DNA of 64,000 nt from [Clostridium] saccharolyticum WM1. Its GTDB lineage: Bacteria > Bacillota > Clostridia > Lachnospirales > Lachnospiraceae. The position numbers and the translations under genes were made by a program. Below are positions 17,396 through 24,701 of the stretch, piece by piece; position 1 is the stretch's first letter, and each line of letters begins with the position of its first letter. The stretch spans positions 2,170,001-2,234,000 of the forward strand of contig NC_014376.1 in NCBI RefSeq assembly GCF_000144625.1, read 5' to 3'. Under the pieces are notes generated by a model. It ran no database searches. It was given only the letters and a program-made list of their open reading frames with translations, and was not told the DNA's origin.

Positions 17396-17452
17396 CACTA
17401 AATTCATGCCCGATCATATAAAGCAGGATCTGCTCCGCATCGCTTGCATTTA

Positions 17453-18157
17453 TTAAGTGTTCATATAATATCTTGTACCAAAAATTCCGGTACCGACTCT
17501 TACCAGGGTAGCACCTTCTTCTATAGCAACTTCATAGTCTCCGGTCATACCCATTGAGAGCATATTCATATTAACATTATCAATGTTTTTGCTTTGCATG
17601 TCAACATAAAATTGCCTTAATTTTTTAAAAACTGGACGATTTTCCTCAGAATTTTCTACAAAAGGTGCAATAGTCATAAGACCTTTTATCCGAACATGGG
17701 GAAGACTGGCGATTTCACGGATAGCGCTTTCTGTGCCCTCCAGCTTAAACCCATATTTACTATCCTCCTCTGCTACATTCACTTCCAAAAGAATATCCGC
17801 AACCAGGCTTTTTCTGGCAGCTTCCTCTTCGATCTGCACCGCCAGCCTGACGGAATCCACACTGTGGATCAGCACCGCTTTGTCAATAACCTGCTTTACT
17901 TTATTTCGCTGCAGATGTCCGATCATATGCCACCGGATATCTTCTGGCAGGGCTAAATGCTTTTCACACAGCTCCTGTACTTTATTTTCACCAAAATCCC
18001 GTACGCCGGCAGAGTATGCCTCTGATATCATGGCAGAGGGCTTTGTCTTGCTTACTGCAATCAGGGTTACTTCTTCCGGATTTCTTCCCGCTCTTTTACA
18101 GGCAGCTGACATCCGGCTCTTCACTTCTTCCAGGTTTTCCTTAACCAAACCAATCAC
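17453..18157 (-). CDS. yggS: YggS/YlmE-type pyridoxal phosphate homeostasis protein
   Basis: A 234-aa PLP-binding, single-domain alanine-racemase-fold protein. The PLP lysine is in LIAVSKTKPS (about residue 37) and the phosphate-binding SMGMTGDYEVAIEEGATLVRVG segment is near the C-terminus. It helps balance PLP and related amino acid pools and is not a racemase. It sits 3 nt after the HlyD-like gene and before sepF, the conserved ylmE-ylmF order. Confidence 0.95.
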   Translation of the reverse strand: MIGLVKENLEEVKSRMSAACKRAGRNPEEVTLIAVSKTKPSAMISEAYSAGVRDFGENKVQELCEKHLALPEDIRWHMIGHLQRNKVKQVIDKAVLIHSVDSVRLAVQIEEEAARKSLVADILLEVNVAEEDSKYGFKLEGTESAIREIASLPHVRIKGLMTIAPFVENSEENRPVFKKLRQFYVDMQSKNIDNVNMNMLSMGMTGDYEVAIEEGATLVRVGTGIFGTRYYMNT

Positions 18158-18160
18158 CTC

Positions 18161-19600
18161 TTATTTATAGATTAATTCCCCTTCGCTGACAGATTCTGCA
18201 TTTAAAACGATATGATCGTAAACTGCCAGTCCATAGGTCATGTTCTTTTTCACTGTGTAATATTCATCATTGGAAGCCAGCACATCAATCTGCTTAAAGA
18301 CAGCGTATCCTTTGTTTATGTTATATACACCCTGAAGGGAAGCGCTTGTCCCGATTTGATACCGCTCCGTGGAATTGGGCTTTACAATATAATCTCCTGC
18401 CTTAAAGCCATCTTCCTCTCCCATTTCTATATAGTAATTGTCTCCTTCGGAATAGTAGATCTCTGTGGGTACAAAGACAACGGAGGTTCCGGATTGGGAA
18501 TAAATTTCCTTGTTAAAACCGGTGGACTGGCTGTCTCCGCCCTGGGTGACATAGTCCATGGGAACCAGGAAAAAATCCTTTTTAGTAACCGCTGTTACAG
18601 GGATCTTTAATCCGTCAACCCGGTCCGAAACGATTTCAAAATCAACATATCGGTCAGAAGCAAACTGAACCATGTATTTATCAAAATCCAATTTTCCAAA
18701 AGGTTTTCCGTCAGTTCCGGTAAACACGGAAAAGCTTCCTGCGGCTCTTAGATTCCGACCGGAAAATTCTACGGTAAGGCTTGTCTTGTCACCATAGGAT
18801 TTGCTGTCTTCTTCTGTCATGGGAAACACTACAGACCATAAATCAGAAGTGATGACTTTATAAACGGGAGCGCCCTTTTCTATCAGCTTTCCTGATTTTG
18901 TAATGGTCTTAACATATTTGCTGCGGTCAAATACGGTTTCTGAAACGGTAGCCGGCTGAAGCCCTTCATAGGAATCCACTCCATAGGATACAATACCAGC
19001 CTTATCTGCTTTTACCTGTTCAAAATTAATGCCTGCCTTGTCCATCTGGTCCCCAAGGTTATCCAGGGCATTAAAATTCATATATTCCATGACCTCGGCT
19101 TCCAGAGCATATTTGGTATCATAGACAGAACGGAACTGGTCCGTGTCATAGGTGAGACTGAACGCAGTCAGTTGTTTTTTCAGTTCAGCAAGATTTTCCG
19201 GGGTCAGAGTAACTTTTTCCTCTGAATTTTCAGCAAGAAATGATGTGAGATTGCCCGTCTCATCAATGGAATAGACCCGGGTGCCGTTAGATGCACGCTT
19301 TCCCTCTCTGACATAGTAATTAACATAACCGGACCGGTCTGCATTCTTTACTTCTTCCTGCCGGAGGATAATTCCCGTGTAATTCTTGTTATTGACGATG
19401 CCGCCTTCCTGCACCTCGTAGAACTGAACCTTATCCCTGCGGAAATAAGCGGTAACACTGAACACCATATAAACAAAGATCAGCGCAAAGATGATCATGC
19501 CAACATTAATATTCAGAGGCCGCCGGTAACGGATGATCTTTTTATTCTTCTTGGGGCGGGCTGCCCGCTTTAATGGCTGTGGTGCCTTTTGCTTTGCCAT
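18161..19600 (-). CDS. HlyD-like membrane-anchored protein next to sepF
   Basis: A 479-aa protein with a basic cytoplasmic N-terminus (1-32), one membrane helix (about 33-52, NVGMIIFALIFVYMVFSVTA) and an extracellular part. It resembles the Clostridia HlyD-like/efflux-adaptor family, with lipoyl-like beta-strand segments (GIVSYGVDSYEGLQ; KSGKLIEKGAPVYKV). There is no partner ABC transporter nearby. It is cotranscribed with yggS and sepF, which suggests a cell envelope or division-linked role rather than export. The exact function is unknown. Confidence 0.75.
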   Translation of the reverse strand: MAKQKAPQPLKRAARPKKNKKIIRYRRPLNINVGMIIFALIFVYMVFSVTAYFRRDKVQFYEVQEGGIVNNKNYTGIILRQEEVKNADRSGYVNYYVREGKRASNGTRVYSIDETGNLTSFLAENSEEKVTLTPENLAELKKQLTAFSLTYDTDQFRSVYDTKYALEAEVMEYMNFNALDNLGDQMDKAGINFEQVKADKAGIVSYGVDSYEGLQPATVSETVFDRSKYVKTITKSGKLIEKGAPVYKVITSDLWSVVFPMTEEDSKSYGDKTSLTVEFSGRNLRAAGSFSVFTGTDGKPFGKLDFDKYMVQFASDRYVDFEIVSDRVDGLKIPVTAVTKKDFFLVPMDYVTQGGDSQSTGFNKEIYSQSGTSVVFVPTEIYYSEGDNYYIEMGEEDGFKAGDYIVKPNSTERYQIGTSASLQGVYNINKGYAVFKQIDVLASNDEYYTVKKNMTYGLAVYDHIVLNAESVSEGELIYK

Positions 19601-19620
19601 CCTGACGCCTCCTTTCCTTC

Positions 19621-19696
19621 AAAATGCCCATATTTTAGAGGCATAATGATAACCGAAGGATGTATCTCTATTTCTGCCCAAGCTTTCCGGGCATTC
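19621..19696 (-). repeat. RBS-proximal repeat, tandem pair in 5' leader of HlyD-like gene
   Basis: Minus-strand order: AATGCCCGGAAAGCTTGGGCAG, then a second unit with GATACATCCTTCGG and TTATGCCTCTAAAATATGGG, ending just before the ribosome-binding site GGAAAGGAGG. Both halves resemble the units at 34498-34652 and 51004-51060. Each can form a TGCCC/GGGCA-type hairpin. Confidence 0.6.
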
Positions 19697-19705
19697 CTTT
19701 CTAGT

Positions 19706-19734
19706 ATTATAAAAGGAAAACCAAAAAAATTCAA
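19706..19734 (-). promoter_or_regulatory. Promoter of HlyD-like/yggS/sepF operon
   Basis: Minus-strand TTGAAT (19729-19734), 17-nt spacer, TATAAT (19706-19711). Transcription would begin near 19699, so the repeat element forms the 5' leader. Confidence 0.75.
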
Positions 19735-19738
19735 GCAA

Positions 19739-19772
19739 AACAAAGGGGACTGACCGTTCAGTCCCCTTTTCT
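19739..19772 (-). terminator. Terminator after P-loop gene
   Basis: AAAGGGGACTGA (19743-19754) pairs with TCAGTCCCCTTT (19758-19769), with A/T tracts on both sides. Confidence 0.88.
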
Positions 19773-19782
19773 TAATGTATAA

Positions 19783-20202
19783 TTATAATGAAACAACCAC
19801 ATTGGCCTTAGCATTCTCAGGCATATTCTCCGCATCCAAGGATACGCTGAGAACAAAGGTTACGTGATACTTTTCACCGATTTTTTCCAAAGTTGCAATG
19901 GTCTCAGATATGTCTTCCCCTTCCAGGCAAGCCAGCTTTAAAAAGCTGTCAAAAAACATCATTTCCAAATCATGATCCTGAGATATGATACCACAGATAA
20001 AACCTATAAATCCTTCGCTGGATGTAATCGGATACTCATTGACGTTAATGAGGCGGATCTTGTTGCTTAATTCGTACATGTGCTTGGAACTTTTGTCCAG
20101 GTAGGCAATGGAACCTGTTGATTCTTTTACAATGGAATTAGCTCTGTCTAACAGATGTTTTGTTTTTCCCTTACCCTTTTTTCCTGCTATTATCTGCACC
20201 AT
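19783..20202 (-). CDS. Conserved Clostridia P-loop protein
   Basis: A 139-aa protein starting MVQIIAGKKGKGKTKHLLDR, with a Walker A-like GKKGKGKT at about residues 7-14. The rest has alternating beta strands and helices with LEMMFFDSFLKL as a Walker B-like segment. Homologues are sometimes annotated as PilT-like or ATP-binding proteins, but no pilus genes are present. It has its own promoter inside the end of dacF and its own terminator, so it is an independent unit. Function unknown. Confidence 0.8.
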   Translation of the reverse strand: MVQIIAGKKGKGKTKHLLDRANSIVKESTGSIAYLDKSSKHMYELSNKIRLINVNEYPITSSEGFIGFICGIISQDHDLEMMFFDSFLKLACLEGEDISETIATLEKIGEKYHVTFVLSVSLDAENMPENAKANVVVSL

Positions 20203-20259
20203 AGCAATCTCCTCCTTGCGTTATATAATTTGTATAAAAAGTCTATTCGGATTAATATA

Positions 20260-20288
20260 ATTATAGTACAAATCCATAAGAAAGGCAA
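20260..20288 (-). promoter_or_regulatory. Promoter of P-loop gene
   Basis: Minus-strand TTGCCT (20283-20288), 17-nt spacer, TATAAT (20260-20265). It lies directly after the dacF-type gene. Confidence 0.75.
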
Positions 20289-20291
20289 TGA

Positions 20292-21260
20292 CTATTCCAC
20301 AATTTTATTCAATATATTTGTCATATTATCGTAGAGGCCTGCATGGTTAGGTGCTTTTAAAACTACGGTAACATACTCCCGCTGAGAGGAATCCGAGCTT
20401 CCCATGATCAGACAGCTTCCGGCTGCCTTTGTTGTGCCTGTTTTTCCGCCCAGAACAGTAAGACCCTCCGGCATCTGGCGTTCACCTGTCATGTACCAGT
20501 TGGTACCTTTCCAGGTTGCATTGACCGGGCTTCCCGCTCCATCCTGATAGGTGGTGGTGTACTCCGTTGTGGCTATGATCTTGCGAAATTCAGGATATTT
20601 CAAAGCCTCGTTAAAAATCAGATACAGGTCATATGCCGTGGTGTAGTGATTTTCATCATTCAATCCGTGGGGATTGAGGAAATGAGTGCCTGTTGCACCG
20701 ATCTTACCAGCCTCCTCGTTCATCATCTGGGAAAACTGGTCGATTCCTCCGGCTATATGGGTTGCTATGGCAGCTCCGGCATCATTACCGGAGGGAAGCA
20801 TGAGACCATATAGAAGCTGTTCCATGGTAAGCTTGTCTCCTGGCTTTATTCCGCATAAACTGGCACCGGCTTCTGTAATGACGGCATCTCCGGTTACCGT
20901 AACCTCATCGGTTAGGTTTCCGTATTTCAAGGCAATAAGAGCCGTCATGGTTTTAGTGATGCTGGCAGGATAAAGCCGCTCAAAAGGATTCTTTGCAAAC
21001 AGGACTTTTTTATCTGTCAGGTCAAAGACAGCGGCAGCTTCAGCAGTGACTGCACCATCCTTGCTGGAAGTATCCTCTGACACGATACAGAGATCATGAG
21101 CAAAGGGTTCCGACTTGCCTGATACTGCACTGGACTGGTAAAGGGCTGTCCTTTCCGAAAACACATAAGGATTATCTAGGCCCTTGAAACCGGCGCAGCC
21201 TGTAAGAAATACGGCACATAATGCAATACAGCCTGATTTGATAAAAACTCTTTTCTTCAC
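20292..21260 (-). CDS. D-alanyl-D-alanine carboxypeptidase (low-molecular-weight PBP)
   Basis: A 322-aa serine DD-carboxypeptidase trimming the terminal D-Ala of peptidoglycan stem peptides. The three active-site motifs are present: SITK (in YPASITKTMTAL), SGN (in MLPSGNDAG) and KTG (in GGKTGTTKAAGSC). The N-terminus is a lipoprotein signal with LTGC (Cys22), so it is attached by lipid rather than by the C-terminal amphipathic helix of PBP5. It is the last gene of the mre-min-rodA-mgsA series. Similar to DacF/PBP5; the exact paralogue cannot be assigned. Confidence 0.93.
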   Translation of the reverse strand: MKKRVFIKSGCIALCAVFLTGCAGFKGLDNPYVFSERTALYQSSAVSGKSEPFAHDLCIVSEDTSSKDGAVTAEAAAVFDLTDKKVLFAKNPFERLYPASITKTMTALIALKYGNLTDEVTVTGDAVITEAGASLCGIKPGDKLTMEQLLYGLMLPSGNDAGAAIATHIAGGIDQFSQMMNEEAGKIGATGTHFLNPHGLNDENHYTTAYDLYLIFNEALKYPEFRKIIATTEYTTTYQDGAGSPVNATWKGTNWYMTGERQMPEGLTVLGGKTGTTKAAGSCLIMGSSDSSQREYVTVVLKAPNHAGLYDNMTNILNKIVE

Positions 21261-21274
21261 GGAATCTACCTCTG

Positions 21275-21670
21275 TTATTTATACATCTCGCGCCATTCCA
21301 AGTCGCCGCGGTCCAGAGACTTAATCAGTAGCTCTGCGGTAGCAAGATTGGTCGCAAGAGGAATGTTGTGCATATCACAGGTGCTCATAATATTTACAAT
21401 ATCCGGTTCGTGAGACTTGGGAGTAAGGGGATCCCTTAAAAAGATAACCAAATCGATCTCATTGTGTTCGATCTGGGATCCCAACTGCTGTTCTCCTCCC
21501 AGATGCCCGGCAAGATACTTGTGAACATTTAAGTTTGTGACTTCTTCAATCAAGCGTCCGGTAGTTCCTGTCGCATATAACATGTGTTTACTTAAAATTC
21601 CCCTGTAAGCAATGCAGAAATTCTGCATAAGTTTTTTCTTTGAATCATGTGCAACTAATCCTATATTCAT
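21275..21670 (-). CDS. mgsA: Methylglyoxal synthase
   Basis: A 131-aa enzyme converting dihydroxyacetone phosphate to methylglyoxal and phosphate, a bypass relieving sugar-phosphate stress. Motifs include GLVAHDSKK at the start, the substrate-phosphate site YATGTTG, and GGEQQLG and FLRDPL near the active-site Asp. Length is normal. It lies between rodA and the carboxypeptidase, 17 nt from rodA. Confidence 0.96.
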   Translation of the reverse strand: MNIGLVAHDSKKKLMQNFCIAYRGILSKHMLYATGTTGRLIEEVTNLNVHKYLAGHLGGEQQLGSQIEHNEIDLVIFLRDPLTPKSHEPDIVNIMSTCDMHNIPLATNLATAELLIKSLDRGDLEWREMYK

Positions 21671-21687
21671 GACGATATACCTCCTTA

Positions 21688-22812
21688 TTAATTACCGATT
21701 TTGCGCTGCAGACCAACATTCAGAACCAGCCCCATACCCATAAAGATACTGATGAGCGAACTGACTCCCGAACTGATAAAGGGGAGAGGAAGGCCTGTAT
21801 TGGGAAATATCTGTGTTGCCACGGCGATATTGGCAAAGGCCTGGAAGCCGATCAGAGCTGCCATGCCGGTACAAATCAGTTTTCCTGACATATCCTTGGA
21901 TTTGGATGCCAAATAAAGACATTCAAATACAACCAAACCTATAAGAACAATGACGATAACGCTGCCTCGAAATCCCATCTCTTCGCCGATGATGGCAAAA
22001 ATAAAGTCGGTTTCCCCGGCTGATAAGAAATTTCCATCTTTCACCGATGCAATGGTTGTATTAAAAAGTCCCTTTCCTTGTAGCTGTCCGGAACTGATTG
22101 CCATAATTGAATTTTTTTGCTGGTACAGATTTTCTGCATATTGCTCTGCATGAGGATAAATCCATGCAAGGATACGCCGTGCCTGATAATCATGAATAAA
22201 AGGGATCATCCCTTTTGTCAGCAAAAATATGAAAAGCGCTCCTGCCGGTATTGCCACAGCAAGGACGCCGCCTATCCATCGATAACTGATTCCTGCGGAA
22301 AACACCATGCACAGGATAATAATGATAACCACAAGGCTGGTAGACAGATTTGGTTCCGCTAAAATCAGACCAATGGGAATGGCCGCAAGCAAGGCGGCCA
22401 AGCCGATCATAATCGGCGTGTTCATCCTTTCCTGGTATTTGTTCCAATACCAGGAAAAGAACACGATTAATCCGATTTTCACAAATTCGGACGGCTGTAT
22501 CCGTCCAATACCTGGAAGGTTGATCCACCTGGTGGCCCCTCCGGCTGTATGTCCCATGACAAGTACGGCACCCAGCAAAATTATGCAGGCTGCGTAATCC
22601 AGAGCATATAGCTTAATAAGTTTATGATAGTCTATGATGGAAAGCCCGATAGCCAGGGCAAATCCCACCATTACGCCGATCATCTGTTTTGTCACAGTGC
22701 CGGAATCCTGGTTGGAGGCGCTTGCCACCACAAGAATCCCAATAACAGACAGTGACAGCATGTACAAAACTAACCGGTAATTAAAATATTTAAAATTGTA
22801 GTCAAAAAACAT
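21688..22812 (-). CDS. rodA: Rod-shape SEDS glycosyltransferase RodA
   Basis: A 374-aa SEDS-family membrane protein with about ten helices that polymerises glycan strands with PBP2 during cell elongation. Family-typical segments: GGATRWINLPGIGRIQPSEFVKI, the loop with AGETDFIFAIIGEE, and LPFISSGVSSLISIF at the C-terminus. Assignment as RodA rather than FtsW is from the context, with mrdA, mreCD and minCDE. It starts 2 nt after minE. Confidence 0.93.
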   Translation of the reverse strand: MFFDYNFKYFNYRLVLYMLSLSVIGILVVASASNQDSGTVTKQMIGVMVGFALAIGLSIIDYHKLIKLYALDYAACIILLGAVLVMGHTAGGATRWINLPGIGRIQPSEFVKIGLIVFFSWYWNKYQERMNTPIMIGLAALLAAIPIGLILAEPNLSTSLVVIIIILCMVFSAGISYRWIGGVLAVAIPAGALFIFLLTKGMIPFIHDYQARRILAWIYPHAEQYAENLYQQKNSIMAISSGQLQGKGLFNTTIASVKDGNFLSAGETDFIFAIIGEEMGFRGSVIVIVLIGLVVFECLYLASKSKDMSGKLICTGMAALIGFQAFANIAVATQIFPNTGLPLPFISSGVSSLISIFMGMGLVLNVGLQRKIGN

Positions 22813-22814
22813 AA

Positions 22815-23093
22815 TCAGTATATCCCCTTATCAGGCACATCGCGAATGGGTATGTTAGCATAAAGCACCGGTATAAATCGTTCGCAATCCGGCTGTTTCA
22901 GTTTTTTCATCTGTATCTCTATTCTGTCGGAATCTATATCCATGTATCTTGAAACGACACGGACCATATCGTCTTTTATCATCTGCATGATCTCAGGAGA
23001 ACAGTCTGCCTTGTCCGCAACCAGCAAAAGTTTCAGACGATTTCTTGCAATTTCTCCTGAATTCTTCTTACCGAATACAGGAAACAGGCTCAT
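22815..23093 (-). CDS. minE: Cell division topological specificity factor MinE
   Basis: A 92-aa protein with an N-terminal MinD-binding helix (about 12-30, GEIARNRLKLLLVADKAD) and a C-terminal dimerisation domain. It stimulates MinD ATPase and confines MinCD to the cell poles. Its presence implies an oscillating Min system rather than a DivIVA-tethered one. Confidence 0.95.
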   Translation of the reverse strand: MSLFPVFGKKNSGEIARNRLKLLLVADKADCSPEIMQMIKDDMVRVVSRYMDIDSDRIEIQMKKLKQPDCERFIPVLYANIPIRDVPDKGIY

Positions 23094-23104
23094 ATCACAC
23101 CCTC

Positions 23105-23896
23105 CTATGCTCTCTTTAAGAGATGGGAGAGTTTAAAAAACAGGCCTTCACGAACGGCCGGATTATGAAGAGGCACGTTTTCCCCGGTAATCCGCCTGCA
23201 GATATCCATATAGGCCTGTCCGGCCGGAGTTCCCATACCAACAAGGGGTTCTCCCTGGTTTGAGGAAATGACGATATCCTCGTCATCCGGCACGGCACCG
23301 ATAATATCAACGGCAAGAATGTCCATGACGTCATCAAGAGACATCATGTCTCCTCTTTTCACCATATCCGCCCGGATCCGGTTTACGATGAGTTCGATGG
23401 TTCCCATGTCAGCGGCCTCTAAAAGCCCGATGATCCGGTCTGCATCCCGGATGGCGGAAACCTCCGGAGTGGTAACAACAATGGCTCTGTCAGCGCCTGC
23501 AATGGCGTTTTGAAAGCCCTGTTCAATGCCTGCCGGACAATCCAGCAGGATATAATCAAAGTCTTCTCTTAAATCCTCCACCAGCTTCACCATCTGTCCT
23601 GGGGTGACTGCTGTCTTGTCCCTGGTTTGGGCCGAGGGAAGCAAAAATAAGTTGGGGTATCTTTTGTCTTTTATCAGGGCCTGCTTCATACGGCAGTTAC
23701 CTTCTACCACGTCTACTAAGTTGTAGACAATGCGGTTTTCCAGACCCATAACAACATCCAGGTTCCGAAGTCCGATATCCGTATCAATCAAGACTACTTT
23801 TTTACCCAGAATTGCAAGTCCGGTACCAACATTAGCAGAGGTTGTCGTTTTGCCTACCCCGCCTTTTCCAGAAGTGATTACGATGATTTCGCTCAT
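23105..23896 (-). CDS. minD: Septum site-determining ATPase MinD
   Basis: A 263-aa deviant Walker A ATPase (GKGGVGKTTTSANVGTGLA, residues 10-28) that binds the membrane through a C-terminal amphipathic helix (KLSHLLKRA) and recruits MinC. VLIDTDIGLRNLD and LLDCPAGIEQGFQNA motifs are intact. Start ATG is preceded by AGGAGG. A 119-nt spacer with a stem-loop separates it from minC. Confidence 0.97.
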   Translation of the reverse strand: MSEIIVITSGKGGVGKTTTSANVGTGLAILGKKVVLIDTDIGLRNLDVVMGLENRIVYNLVDVVEGNCRMKQALIKDKRYPNLFLLPSAQTRDKTAVTPGQMVKLVEDLREDFDYILLDCPAGIEQGFQNAIAGADRAIVVTTPEVSAIRDADRIIGLLEAADMGTIELIVNRIRADMVKRGDMMSLDDVMDILAVDIIGAVPDDEDIVISSNQGEPLVGMGTPAGQAYMDICRRITGENVPLHNPAVREGLFFKLSHLLKRA

Positions 23897-23920
23897 ATCA
23901 TATCCTCCTGATTTTTAGGT

Positions 23921-23972
23921 ATAATTTACTCGACAATGTCAGTCGAAATACCTCCTGAATAAAGTAAATTAT
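23921..23972. repeat. Composite stem-loop in minC-minD spacer
   Basis: ATAATTTACT (23921-23930) pairs perfectly with AGTAAATTAT (23963-23972). An inner stem pairs TCGAC (23930-23934) with GTCGA (23942-23946). On the transcribed strand the loop side holds an AGGAGG not followed by an ORF. No U-tract follows the stem. Confidence 0.55.
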
Positions 23973-24015
23973 CCGTTCGATAAGCCAAAGGCCGATCAAA
24001 CCACCTTTTTATATT

Positions 24016-24684
24016 CTACCTTAATTTTTGGAATATTTCCACACTTTTTTTCATTGGTTTGATTATGACTTTGTTATTTTCCATAAAAGCCTTCATAGGA
24101 CCCCGGCCCAGGCGCTTGCCTCTTCCGTCAAGGCCTGAGGTACAGTCTGCAATCCGCAGTTGAATGGGAGCCATATCCAAAGCCGTGATAAGCGCTCCCC
24201 TGTTGCCTGCCACACCTGCGCAGACGGTACCGGAAAGCTTTCCAAGGACAATAACATTGCCCTTGGCCAAAACCTTTGCTCCCCTGCATACATCACCGAT
24301 GATCACAATGCTGGCTTCGGATTCCAAAGTCTCTCCGCTTTGCAAATTGCCTTTAAAGAACTGTCCTGTCTGGCAGGACAACTCCATAAGTTTCTCGTTC
24401 AGTGCTTTTTCGCATCGCTCCATGCGGTTTACATCTGTATCAACCAGGCATATGATTTCCACATTGGAATTTTCCGTGATCTGGTTGATGATTTCAAATT
24501 CTTCTTCGGAAGTCAGTTCCCGTCCCTCCAGGGTCAGAGTCATTTGTACGGATCCCCAGAATTTCGCATGATCCCCGAATTTTTTCCCGATATCAGAAAG
24601 AAGCTGAGGAAAGGGGATGTCTGGGTCCAGGATGACAGTCATACCTGCTCTGTTGCTTTTAATTACTACGGTATTATGCATCAT
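24016..24684 (-). CDS. minC: Septum site-determining protein MinC
   Basis: A 222-aa inhibitor of FtsZ assembly. The N-terminal domain (about 1-105) is followed by the beta-helical C-terminal domain, with the MinD-binding repeat region GDVCRGAKVLAKGNVIVLGKL. It lies 17 nt after mrdA and is followed by minD and minE, the usual order. Confidence 0.94.
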   Translation of the reverse strand: MMHNTVVIKSNRAGMTVILDPDIPFPQLLSDIGKKFGDHAKFWGSVQMTLTLEGRELTSEEEFEIINQITENSNVEIICLVDTDVNRMERCEKALNEKLMELSCQTGQFFKGNLQSGETLESEASIVIIGDVCRGAKVLAKGNVIVLGKLSGTVCAGVAGNRGALITALDMAPIQLRIADCTSGLDGRGKRLGRGPMKAFMENNKVIIKPMKKSVEIFQKLR

Positions 24685-24701
24685 ATCACCTCTTATCCTA
24701 G

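Noticed and set aside
17321..17452. A possible 42-codon ORF (begins MIGHEFSENICPDTW) overlapping the sepF start
   Set aside because: No ribosome-binding site precedes its ATG, and part of it resembles the degenerate repeat family.
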